A DNA stretch of 64,000 nt. Source: Tahibacter sp042701255. GTDB lineage: Bacteria; Pseudomonadota; Gammaproteobacteria; Xanthomonadales; Rhodanobacteraceae. Position numbers and translations under genes: made by a program. The stretch spans positions 5,208,001 to 5,272,000 of the forward strand of contig NZ_CP170554.1 in the NCBI RefSeq assembly GCF_042701255.1, written 5' to 3'. The notes below the pieces were generated by a model, which worked only from the letters and a program-made list of their open reading frames with translations, ran no database searches and had not been told where the DNA came from. Position 1 is the first letter of the stretch; the number at the start of each line of letters is the position of its first letter. Below, piece after piece: positions 32,313 through 40,122 of the stretch.

Positions 32313-32696
32313 ATGCATCGAGGTTCCTGTCTCTGCGGTGCGGTACGTTTCGAGGTCGCCGCGCCGCTGCATGCGCCCGACGCCTGCCATTGCACGAAAT
32401 GCCGCAAGACCTCGGGGCACTACTGGGTTTCCACCGACGTGCTGCGCAAGGATCTGACGATCCACGGCGCCGAACACCTGACCTGGTATCAGTCCTCGGA
32501 GCGCGTGCGCCGCGGCTTCTGTTCGACCTGCGGCTCGGCGCTGTTCTGGGATCCGCCGCCGGATCGCGAGAAGACCGGCGTCGCGATGGGCGCGTTCGAC
32601 GCGCCGACCGGCACGCAGCTCGGCATCCACATCTTCGTCGCCGACAAGGGCGACTACTACGAGATCGCCGACGGCCTGCCGCAGAACGCGCAGTAG
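32313..32696 (+). CDS. GFA-domain (glutathione-dependent formaldehyde-activating-like) protein
   Basis: GGAG eight bases before the ATG sets the start. The zinc-binding cysteines of the CENP-V/GFA fold are all present: GSCLCGAVRFEV, CHCTKCRKTSG and GFCSTCGSALFW. Original work assigned glutathione-formaldehyde adduct formation to this family, but most members are uncharacterised. Cytoplasmic, 127 aa, normal length. It may be the last gene of the unit that starts with the cytochromes. The heptanucleotide repeat begins three bases after its stop. Confidence 0.88.
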   Translation: MHRGSCLCGAVRFEVAAPLHAPDACHCTKCRKTSGHYWVSTDVLRKDLTIHGAEHLTWYQSSERVRRGFCSTCGSALFWDPPPDREKTGVAMGAFDAPTGTQLGIHIFVADKGDYYEIADGLPQNAQ

Positions 32697-32699
32697 CGC

Positions 32700-32741
32700 G
32701 GGAATCGGGAATCGGGAATCGGGAATCGGGAATCGGGAATC
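32700..32741. repeat. GGGAATC heptanucleotide tandem repeat, six copies
   Basis: Six perfect head-to-tail copies of GGGAATC lie between the GFA gene and the converging lipoprotein gene. Arrays of this heptamer are common in Xanthomonadales genomes. Copy number is likely to vary between strains. Confidence 0.95.
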
Positions 32742-32757
32742 GTAGAGTCGACGAAAA

Positions 32758-32794
32758 AACCCCATTCCCACCCATGCCTTGAAGCGGTTTTTTC
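32758..32794. repeat. Terminator-associated repeat element, copy A (degenerate)
   Basis: AACCCCATTCCCACCCATGCC is followed by TTGAAG and a GGTTTTTTC end. It matches copies B (42890) and C (43019) but has lost most of the GC stem. T6 tracts lie at both ends when read outward, fitting bidirectional termination between the convergent GFA and lipoprotein genes. Confidence 0.6.
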
Positions 32795-32825
32795 TCTGCG
32801 ACGACGCCGGGTGTACGCCGCGCGC

Positions 32826-33350
32826 CTAGCGCGGCATCTCCGCAAGCCGTTTGAGGTGGCTGGCTTCGATGAACTGCACCGGCTTCCAGCGGCCCTCGCG
32901 GCGCAGCACGACGAAGGTGCCGCCCCAGCACAGCAAGGCCTGATCGCCGGCCTGGTTGAAACCCACGCGCGAGACGCGGCCGCGCGACGACCGCGAGCCG
33001 ACGTCGGCTTCGTCGGCGGCGACGACCACGCTGCCCTGCGTCGTGGTCAGGCGCACGGGCGCGGCACCCGGCGGGTTGGATGCGGTGAAATCGTCGATCA
33101 GCGCCTGCGGCAGGCGCATGTAGAACTCGGTCAGCATGGCCGGCGTTTCCGGATCGTCGCAGCGCTGCGGCGTGCTCAGGAACGGCGCGCCGCGCAGTTG
33201 GCCTTCTTCGTCGATGTGCCCGTTGTGCGCGAACCAGTCCTCGAACAGCTGCGCTTCGGCGGCCTCTTGCGCCTTCAGCGCCTCGGGGGATTTCAGTTCG
33301 GACGTGCAGCCGGCCAGCAGCGCCAGCACGGCAAGCAGAGGAATGCGCAT
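32826..33350 (-). CDS. Lipoprotein of unknown function, 174 aa
   Basis: A lipoprotein signal peptide with lipobox LLAGC (MRIPLLAVLALLAGCTSEL) predicts lipid attachment at Cys15; Ser at +3 and Thr at +2 allow outer-membrane sorting. The mature part has an acidic helical start (SPEALKAQEAAEAQLFEDWF) and a C-terminal mixed segment with WGGTFVVLRREGRWKPVQF that looks like a beta-rich domain. I recognise no family. It converges on the GFA gene. Confidence 0.75.
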   Translation of the reverse strand: MRIPLLAVLALLAGCTSELKSPEALKAQEAAEAQLFEDWFAHNGHIDEEGQLRGAPFLSTPQRCDDPETPAMLTEFYMRLPQALIDDFTASNPPGAAPVRLTTTQGSVVVAADEADVGSRSSRGRVSRVGFNQAGDQALLCWGGTFVVLRREGRWKPVQFIEASHLKRLAEMPR

Positions 33351-33434
33351 TCGCGGTCATCGGTTGCGCTGCGCCGGCCGCAGCTGCCGGCGGCGATGGT
33401 AGCGGCTGGTCGTGCCGGCGTGTGCGCCGGAGCT

Positions 33435-33680
33435 TCAGGCCGGCATGCCCGGATCGAATAACTGTTCGAAGGCCAGGCGGCCGTCGCGGTCGTAGGCAAA
33501 CAGATCGGCGACCCAGCCGCAGCGGCGCAGCTGACCGCAGTAGCGCTTGCAGCCGCAGACCGCGGCTTCGCGCGTCGGATAGCGCGCGACGAGCTCCGGT
33601 GTTTCGTCGGCGGCGACGCGGCGCAGCTCCCAGACCTCGGCCAGGGCATCGAAAACCACGTGGTACTTGCGCAGGATCAT
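33435..33680 (-). CDS. Small hypothetical protein, 81 aa
   Basis: The ATG at 33680 (a GTG directly before it is also possible) opens MILRKYHVVFDALAEVWELR. The pattern of one beta hairpin, a conserved-looking YPTREAAVCGCKRYCGQ helix and a short strand resembles DUF2188-type small proteins, but I am not certain. Three cysteines lie close together (CGCKRYCG), so metal binding is possible. It stands alone between a lipoprotein gene and the marR-like gene, on the opposite strand to the latter. Confidence 0.6.
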   Translation of the reverse strand: MILRKYHVVFDALAEVWELRRVAADETPELVARYPTREAAVCGCKRYCGQLRRCGWVADLFAYDRDGRLAFEQLFDPGMPA

Positions 33681-33869
33681 CACGGCCAGTCCGTTGCCGA
33701 CGCGGTGTTTCCGATACTGCCGCGCGGCCGGCGCCGTACAAGCAGGGGTTTACCTCAAGGGACGATAGAACAATTCGTCAGTACGACGGCGAGTCTCGCG
33801 ACCCGGCCGCGCCGGCGCGGCAATGCTTCGGGATTGCCGAAGCATTCGTCGTTCCTACAATCCCGCCCC

Positions 33870-34325
33870 ATGTCCGAACTCGACACCTGCATCGCCGAAG
33901 TCGCCCGCCTCTATCCGGCGGTCTACGAGCTGCTGCACGCACGCTGGGCGCTGCACGAGAAACGTCCGTCGCCGGAGACCCTGGCCGTGCTGCAGCACCT
34001 CGCACGCACGGGGCCGCTGACCGTCAGCGAGGCGGCGCGGCATTTCGGTCGCGCACTGTCGGCGGTCAGCGAGCTCGTCGACCGCATCGAAGCCAACGGC
34101 TGGATCGCACGCAGTCCCGACGGCCGCGACCGCCGCCGCGTGCTGCTCTGGCTGACCGGGGACGGCGAAGCCGTGCTCGCCCGCGCACAGAACGTGCTGT
34201 CGGCCGAAGCCCTGGGCGCGGCGCTCGCGCGGCTGACGCCGCCGCAGCGCGAACAGCTCGTCGCCGGACTGCGTGCCCTCGTCGACGCCGCCCGCCTTTC
34301 CCTGCCCCCACGGAGTCCGCCATGA
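33870..34325 (+). CDS. MarR-family transcription regulator
   Basis: The product (151 aa) has the winged-helix core of MarR proteins: PETLAVLQHLARTGPLTVSE, the recognition helix region ALSAVSELVDRIEANGWI and the wing RSPDGRDRRRVLLWLTGDG. MarR dimers bind palindromes and respond to phenolics or oxidants. It is translationally coupled (ATGA overlap) to a zinc-ribbon gene, which may be its regulated partner or a cofactor. An operator is not evident from inspection. Confidence 0.88.
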   Translation: MSELDTCIAEVARLYPAVYELLHARWALHEKRPSPETLAVLQHLARTGPLTVSEAARHFGRALSAVSELVDRIEANGWIARSPDGRDRRRVLLWLTGDGEAVLARAQNVLSAEALGAALARLTPPQREQLVAGLRALVDAARLSLPPRSPP

Positions 34326-34561
34326 ACCACGTTACGCATTGCCAGAGCTGCGGCATGAACATCGACAGCGGCGTCTATTGCGCCTACTGCGTCGACGCGC
34401 ACGGCCAGCTGCAGCCGTTCGAGGAACGTTTCGAGCGCATGGTGCAATGGCTGCTCGGCCGCGAACCGGCGCTCCCGCGCGCCGACGCCGAAGCCCGCAC
34501 GCGCGACTACATGCGCCGCATGCCGGCCTGGAGCGCGCATCCGGCGCTGCAGAACACCTGA
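34322..34561 (+). CDS. Zinc-ribbon domain protein, 79 aa
   Basis: The ATG overlaps the MarR stop. The start MNHVTHCQSCGMNIDSGVYC and the following CAYC supply two Cys pairs, as in the putative zinc-ribbon family Zn_ribbon_2. The rest is a helical tail (FEERFERMVQWLLGRE...). Such proteins often accompany MarR-type regulators. It has no signal peptide. A hairpin with a GNRA-type loop lies 12 bases beyond the stop. Confidence 0.8.
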   Translation: MNHVTHCQSCGMNIDSGVYCAYCVDAHGQLQPFEERFERMVQWLLGREPALPRADAEARTRDYMRRMPAWSAHPALQNT

Positions 34562-35015
34562 CGATCGCGCATCGCGGCGCCGGAAACGGCGCCGCACTGC
34601 GTCCGTGCCTGCATCGGCAGGTCTGCGGCTGCGTCGCAGCCGCTTCCACGAGCGTCATCCGCCCGCCGACCGGCCAACCGCTGTACGCGGTTTCAACGGC
34701 AGACGGCGCCGTGCCGCGGCGGCGAGCCGCGCTTCGCCGTCGCGGCACGCGATACCGCAGCGATCCCACACGGCGCGGCGATGCACACACGCCAGCGACC
34801 ATGTCGCGCCGGCGTGAATTCCGCTCCCGCGCACCCGCATCGATACCCGGCGCGCATCGCGCAACCTCGTGCGCATTTGCCGGAAAACTCCTTTCCTGCA
34901 GCGGAAAACCGATGGAATGGGCTCAAATCCCACGGCCGCGTAGTGGAAACCCCGTGCGCGGCGCCCTGTGCAGATTGCTACATTGTGACCAAGCCCGGCG
35001 GCAGCGGAGGGAGCC
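34562..35015. other. Intergenic stretch, no convincing gene
   Basis: Apart from the hairpin at 34574-34595 I see only opportunistic open frames. The final bases carry the strong GGAGGGAGCC ribosome-binding site of the gene at 35016. Confidence 0.45.
34574..34595. terminator. 9-bp hairpin with GAAA loop after the zinc-ribbon gene
   Basis: GCGGCGCCG and CGGCGCCGC close a GAAA tetraloop. It lies 12 bases after the stop and has no U-tract. Confidence 0.5.
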
Positions 35016-35291
35016 ATGGGTTTCAACTGGACCAGCATGCGCGCGATCGCGATCAACCAGGAACCGGATCTCGCTCGCGAAACCCTGCTGAACATCCTGT
35101 TCGAAGCCATGCCGCAGGGACACTATCGCGTACGTCAGCTGCAGACGCCGCGCGACGAGTGGCCGACGTTCGAGATCGAGATCGACGCGACCTTGTATCA
35201 CGGCGAGCTGAATCCGGACCGGACCTGGCGTCACGTCGCCGACGCATTGCACGAGGATCAACTCTGCGGCTTGCAGTGCCGCATCATCTGA
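35016..35291 (+). CDS. Hypothetical protein, 91 aa
   Basis: A very strong ribosome-binding site (GGAGGGAG) supports the ATG. The sequence (MGFNWTSMRAIAINQEPDLA...) looks like a small alpha/beta domain, with a helix about residues 17-32 and strands around EWPTFEIEIDATLYHGEL. It has two cysteines near the end (CGLQC). No signal peptide or membrane segment. I recognise no family. Confidence 0.6.
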   Translation: MGFNWTSMRAIAINQEPDLARETLLNILFEAMPQGHYRVRQLQTPRDEWPTFEIEIDATLYHGELNPDRTWRHVADALHEDQLCGLQCRII

Positions 35292-35475
35292 CCGGCCTGG
35301 CCGCGCCGGACAAAGGCAGCAGGAGCTGTAAGCGGCCACGACAGGGTTTTACTGAGCGGGCCCTGACGTTTCACCGCCCGGATGGGATCGCGGCGCAGCC
35401 GCAGGGAAGCTCGCCACCTCCCGCGATTCCATCCCGGCATTTTTTCGCCAACTCCCCAGCACGCCGGCGACTGGC

Positions 35476-36585
35476 TCAAGCCGAAGTGAGCCAGGCCGCC
35501 GGCGTCGCGTTCTGATCCATGTGTTCGAGCAGCCGCGCCAGGGTCGCGACGTCCTGGCGGTTGTGTTCGAGCACACGCAGCAGATCCGTGGTCTTTCCCG
35601 CGCGCAGATAGCTGCGCCAGGCCGCCGGCGCCTCGGAGCCCGGCAGATCGTCGTCGCGCACGATGCGCAGCACGTTCCGCTCGATCGTCGCGAGCCGGCA
35701 GTTTTCCCAACGTCCGCGATAGACGCGCCGCACCGGATGCAGCAGGTCGACGTGCGCGAGCCCGCGCAGCGGATCGGCCAGACGCTGCAGGCGATAGCGC
35801 GTGACCAGCAGCGGCGCGTCGTAGCTGCGGCCGTTGTAGCTGACGAGCACGGTGTCCGGGCGCAGCCAGGCGGCGAAGGCTTCGAGCATGGCCGCCTCGC
35901 CGGCCATCGCGGTCAGATAGAGCTGGCGCACGCGCAGCTCGCCGTCCTGCCAGTCGGCCGCGCCGATCATGAACGCGCGCGTGCCGCTGCCGCCGGCCAG
36001 GCCCGTGGTCTCGGTGTCGAAGCACAGAAAGCGTTCGCGCGCGACCGGCTCGCCGTCGCTCCAGCGCGGCGGCAGCAGCGGCGCCGTCGCGGCTGCGGCA
36101 TAGCGCCGCTCGATCGCGTAAAGCCCCGGCGCGATGCAGTCGCCGGCCAGCGGCGGCTCCGGCGCGGCCGCGGCACGCGCCGGCAGGCTGCGCGCCGGAC
36201 GCAGATCGAGCAGACGACGCAGCCGCGCGAGCTCGCTGCCGGCCTGCGACGTGGGTGTCACTGCGGCCGGAAGCCTGGACGTGTCGTGCCGATCAGACGC
36301 ACGTGTCGGCGAAACGCGCTCTGCGATGCCTGCGGCGATGCCGCGCAGAGCGCGCGTGGCTTCGACGCCGGCCTCGGCGATCGCCGCCTCGGCGGAATCG
36401 ACAGGCCCGCCGCGCTCCGCCACCGCATCGGCCGCACCGGACATGCGCGCCGGCGCCGTCGTGCCGTTCCGCGCCGATGCCGCATTCACCGCCGTCGTCG
36501 TCGCGGACACTCGCGACGGTGCCGCATCGCGCAGCACGCCGGCTTCGCGACGCAACCGCTGCAGTTTCTCGACCAGCGCGCTCAT
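35476..36585 (-). CDS. MrfB/YprB-like metal-dependent exonuclease
   Basis: The first 150 residues are low-complexity Ala/Arg/Pro-rich; the C-terminal 220 form a DEDD-type RNase H-like nuclease with FLCFDTETTGLAGG (first Asp and Glu), YNGRSYDAPLL (Asp) and EHNRQDVATLARLL (last Asp). This matches YprB, renamed MrfB in Bacillus, which degrades DNA around mitomycin lesions together with helicase MrfA. The ATG overlaps the stop of the mrfA-like gene (ATGA), so the pair is coupled exactly as expected. Length 369 aa. Confidence 0.85.
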   Translation of the reverse strand: MSALVEKLQRLRREAGVLRDAAPSRVSATTTAVNAASARNGTTAPARMSGAADAVAERGGPVDSAEAAIAEAGVEATRALRGIAAGIAERVSPTRASDRHDTSRLPAAVTPTSQAGSELARLRRLLDLRPARSLPARAAAAPEPPLAGDCIAPGLYAIERRYAAAATAPLLPPRWSDGEPVARERFLCFDTETTGLAGGSGTRAFMIGAADWQDGELRVRQLYLTAMAGEAAMLEAFAAWLRPDTVLVSYNGRSYDAPLLVTRYRLQRLADPLRGLAHVDLLHPVRRVYRGRWENCRLATIERNVLRIVRDDDLPGSEAPAAWRSYLRAGKTTDLLRVLEHNRQDVATLARLLEHMDQNATPAAWLTSA

Positions 36586-38972
36586 GCGCCGCGCAGCAGG
36601 GCGAGCACGCGCGCGGCGTGCGCCTTGGGCGTAGCCGCGGCGTCTTCGTCGGCGGCGAGCACGGGACCGATGCAGGCCGGACAGCCGGCGCGGCAGCTGC
36701 AGGCGTCGAGCAGCGCAGCTGCTTCGCGCACGAGCTCGGCCTGCACGCGGAACAGCGGATCGCTCAAGCCGACGCCGCCGGGATAGTTGTCGTAGAGATA
36801 GACCGTCGGCGTGAAGCGCTCCGCATCGGCACTCGCCTCGGACGCGCGCCATTGGCCGCGGCCGTGACGATCGCGCTCGACGAATGCGGTCGCGTCGCCG
36901 CTGCCGACGGATTTCATCAGATCGCGCGACTCGGCCATGACGCGCACGCTGGCCACCGTATGCAGCGCCGTGGCCGCGCCGAGGAATCCGTCGAGCGCGT
37001 CCTGGCGCGAAGCGAATGCCTCGTCCAGCGCCTCCTGCGGCAGCTGCCACCACAGCGCCGTCGTGTGCAGCTCCTGATCCGGCAGGGTGACCGGGCCGTA
37101 GCCGATGTTCTCGTGCGTGTAGTAGCGGATCTTCTTGTAGCCGGCGACGCGGCGCACGACGTGGACTTCGCCGTGATACGCGCTGCCCTGCCCCGCGCGC
37201 AGGCCGTCGAAACGCTCGAGCACCTTGAGCCGCGTGTAGTCGATCGCGTCGGTGTAGTAGTCGACCTGTGTGCGCGTGACAAACGCCTTGCGTCCGTCCC
37301 AGTCGAGCTTTTCCACCTGGTACGGCAGCGACTGCACCATGTGGATCGCGCCTTCGTAGAGGGTCAGCGCGGCGCTGGAATAGTCGACCTCGGCGATGAT
37401 GGCCTGGCGCCCGTCGCTGCGGTCGACGACGACGAAGTTGCCGTCGGCGACCGCACGCAGATTGACCGCGTTGGCCGGATACGCGTCGGCGATCCATTCC
37501 CAGCGCTGTCCTTCGCGATGCACGACGTCGGAATCGGCGAGCACCTGCAGATACGCCGCCGGCTCGACCGGGCCGAAACCGTCGCCGTCGACGAACGGCA
37601 GCTCGAACGCGGCGCAGCGGATGTGGTCGAGCAGGATCAGCGGCTGGTCCGGCGCGATGCGCGCCTGCTCCGGCGGCGCGTCGCGGAAGAATTCCGGATG
37701 CCGCACGATGTACTGGTCCAGCGGCGTGCTCGACGCGACGAGCACGCCGATCGCCGCCTGCCGGCGCCGTCCGGCGCGGCCGAAGCGCTGCCAGGTCGCC
37801 GCGATCGAACCCGGATAGCCCTGCAGCACTACGACGTCGAGCGCACCGATGTCGACGCCGAGCTCCAGCGCCGAGGTGCTCACGAGACCGTCGATGGCGC
37901 CGCTGCGCATGAGCTGCTCGGTGCGCCGGCGCTCGGTCGGCAGATAGCCGCCGCGATAGGCGTGGATGCGCGCGGGCTTGCGCGGATCGTGGTCGAACAC
38001 GTCCTTGAGGTATTTGGTCAGCACTTCGACCATGAGCCGCGACGGCGCGAACAGCAGCGCCTTGAGCCCGGCGCGGATCGCCGCGCGTGCGATGCGCGTG
38101 ACCTGCGAACGCGCCGAGGCGCGCAGGCCGAGATCCGCGTTGATCACCGGCGGGTTCCACAGCAGCACGTGCTTCTCGCCGACCGGCGCGCCGCTTTCAC
38201 TGATCGCATGCACGGACTGGCCGATCAGCGCCTCCGCGTGCTCGCGCGGATTGCCTATCGTGGCCGAGCAGAGGATGAAGGTCGGCTGCGTGCCGTAGAA
38301 CGCGCAGATCCGCACGAGCCGGCGCAGCACGTTGGCCAGGTGCGAGCCGAACACGCCGCGGTAGCTGTGGATCTCGTCGATGACGACATAGCGCAGGTTC
38401 TCGAAGAACTGCGCCCATTTCGTGTGATGCGGCAGCATGCCCTGATGCAGCATGTCGGGATTGCTGACGACGATGTCGCCGTGCAGGCGTATGGCCTGGC
38501 GCGCGTCGCCGGGCGTGTCGCCGTCGAAGGTATGCGCGCGCAGGCCGAGATCGCCGGCGCGGTTGAGCTCGAGCAGCTCGGCGACCTGGTCCTGCGCCAG
38601 CGCCTTGGTCGGAAACAGGTACAGCGCCTTGGCGCGCGTGCGCAGCGCCGCATCGACGACGGGCAAGGTGTAGCAGAGGCTCTTGCCCGACGCGGTCGGC
38701 GTCACGACGACGGTGTGCCGGCCCGCGCGCACCGACTCCCAGGCCTGCGCCTGATGGCTGTAGAGCTGGCGGATGCCGCGCGCCTGCAGCGCGGTGCGCA
38801 GCGCCGGCGCGAGTTCGGCCGGCAACTCCGCGTAGCGCCCTTCGCGCGCGGGCACGATGAAATGACCGGTGATGCGATCCGCATAGCGCCGGGTGAGGCG
38901 CGCGATCAGGCGTGCGGGATCCGGCGGCGCCGGCCGGCGGTCGGCGATCAGTCGGGCGAGGTCGGTGGACAT
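36582..38972 (-). CDS. MrfA/YprA-like superfamily 2 DNA helicase
   Basis: The helicase core has Walker A TPTASGKS (residues 91-98), DEIH (about 199-202), SAT in LCSATIG, and C-lobe motifs STSALELGVDIG and QRFGRAGR. A C-terminal DUF1998-type domain ends in a four-cysteine cluster DACSCRAGCPACIG that should bind zinc. This is the full MrfA architecture (796 aa), a 3'-5' helicase for UvrA-independent repair of mitomycin adducts in Bacillus. It is coupled to the MrfB-like exonuclease gene. Role here inferred from family and operon. Confidence 0.9.
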   Translation of the reverse strand: MSTDLARLIADRRPAPPDPARLIARLTRRYADRITGHFIVPAREGRYAELPAELAPALRTALQARGIRQLYSHQAQAWESVRAGRHTVVVTPTASGKSLCYTLPVVDAALRTRAKALYLFPTKALAQDQVAELLELNRAGDLGLRAHTFDGDTPGDARQAIRLHGDIVVSNPDMLHQGMLPHHTKWAQFFENLRYVVIDEIHSYRGVFGSHLANVLRRLVRICAFYGTQPTFILCSATIGNPREHAEALIGQSVHAISESGAPVGEKHVLLWNPPVINADLGLRASARSQVTRIARAAIRAGLKALLFAPSRLMVEVLTKYLKDVFDHDPRKPARIHAYRGGYLPTERRRTEQLMRSGAIDGLVSTSALELGVDIGALDVVVLQGYPGSIAATWQRFGRAGRRRQAAIGVLVASSTPLDQYIVRHPEFFRDAPPEQARIAPDQPLILLDHIRCAAFELPFVDGDGFGPVEPAAYLQVLADSDVVHREGQRWEWIADAYPANAVNLRAVADGNFVVVDRSDGRQAIIAEVDYSSAALTLYEGAIHMVQSLPYQVEKLDWDGRKAFVTRTQVDYYTDAIDYTRLKVLERFDGLRAGQGSAYHGEVHVVRRVAGYKKIRYYTHENIGYGPVTLPDQELHTTALWWQLPQEALDEAFASRQDALDGFLGAATALHTVASVRVMAESRDLMKSVGSGDATAFVERDRHGRGQWRASEASADAERFTPTVYLYDNYPGGVGLSDPLFRVQAELVREAAALLDACSCRAGCPACIGPVLAADEDAAATPKAHAARVLALLRGA

Positions 38973-39182
38973 GGCGGCGTATCGGCGATTGAGACGGGGA
39001 TGCGGCTATACGGCGCCGGCGTCTCAGAAGCTGCGACGGACGCGGCGCGGGTTCGATCACGGCGCCGTTGTGCCGTCTCGCGCCGAAAACCGAACGGCAC
39101 GCGATCGCGATGCGGCACGGCGCCCGGCGTTGGCGGCGCCGCGCCGCCGGGCTAGGATCGCCGGGTCCAGGGGAGCCCATCG

Positions 39183-39833
39183 ATGTCGACCACCATTGCG
39201 ATCGCGGCACCGCCGCGCCTGCCGCTCGCGCTCAAGCTCGGCTTCACCGCTTTCATGGCCGTGCTGGTGCCGTTCTACTGGATCACCTACGGGCCGACGA
39301 ATTTCCTGTATTTCTGCGACGTGGCCATGTTCTTCACCCTGGCCGCGCTGTGGACCGAATCGCCGCTGCTCGCCTCGATGCCGGCGGTCGGGCTGATCGT
39401 GCCGCAGCTGGTCTGGTGCGTGGATTTCATCGCGAGCTGGCTGGGCCTGCCGCTGCTGTCGATGACCGCGTACATGTTCGACCCGGGCATACCGCTGTTC
39501 GCGCGCGGGCTGTCCTCGTTCCATGCCTGGCTGCCGTTCGTGCTCGTGTATCTCGTCGCGCGGCTCGGCTACGACCGGCGCGCGCTGCTCGGCTGGACTG
39601 CGCTGGCCTGGGCGCTGCTCGCGATCTCGCGGCTGTTCCTGCCGGCGCCGCCGGCCGATCCGGCGCAGCCGAACGTGCCGGTCAACGTCAACTACGTCTA
39701 CGGCTTCAGCGACGCGGCCGTGCAGACCGTGATGCCGGGCTGGGCCTGGCTGGCCCTGCTGTTCGTCGGCCTGCCGCTGCTGGTGTTCCTGCCTACCCAT
39801 CTCGTGCTGCAGCGCTGGCGCGGGCAGCGCTAG
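39183..39833 (+). CDS. Multi-pass membrane protein, 216 aa
   Basis: AGGGGAGCC upstream of the ATG supports the start. Six hydrophobic segments are visible, with VPFYWITYGPTNFLYFCDVA and FDPGIPLFARGLSSFHAWLP between them; these Pro/Tyr/His-containing loops may form a site facing the periplasm. I have seen comparable uncharacterised proteins in Proteobacteria but cannot name the family. It stands alone, divergent from the mrfA-like gene. Confidence 0.75.
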   Translation: MSTTIAIAAPPRLPLALKLGFTAFMAVLVPFYWITYGPTNFLYFCDVAMFFTLAALWTESPLLASMPAVGLIVPQLVWCVDFIASWLGLPLLSMTAYMFDPGIPLFARGLSSFHAWLPFVLVYLVARLGYDRRALLGWTALAWALLAISRLFLPAPPADPAQPNVPVNVNYVYGFSDAAVQTVMPGWAWLALLFVGLPLLVFLPTHLVLQRWRGQR

Positions 39834-40122
39834 TTTCGCCACCGGCGCCGGCCGACGATCCGGCGGCTACCGCGCACGCACCTCGCTGCCTTCGGCGCGC
39901 CGGGACCGGCGCTGGCCGCGCCTCGCCGCGCTGGCTTGTGGCCACGCAACGCGACCGCTGCCGGTGAACGCAGGGCAGGCCCGCTCCTGCGCCCGGGACG
40001 AGCCGGGACCGGCGTCAGGCCGTAAACGAAAATTCATTCCTGCTGGCGGACGAGGCAGCACGCATTCGTATTTATCGAATGCGGCAATGGCCGCGACTGT
40101 CTTCATTTGAAAGGAATGAACT

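Noticed and set aside
36255..39155. 966-codon plus-strand frame opposite the MrfA/MrfB-like genes
   Set aside because: Shadow frame with repetitive Arg/Val/Asp-rich translation and no start signal.
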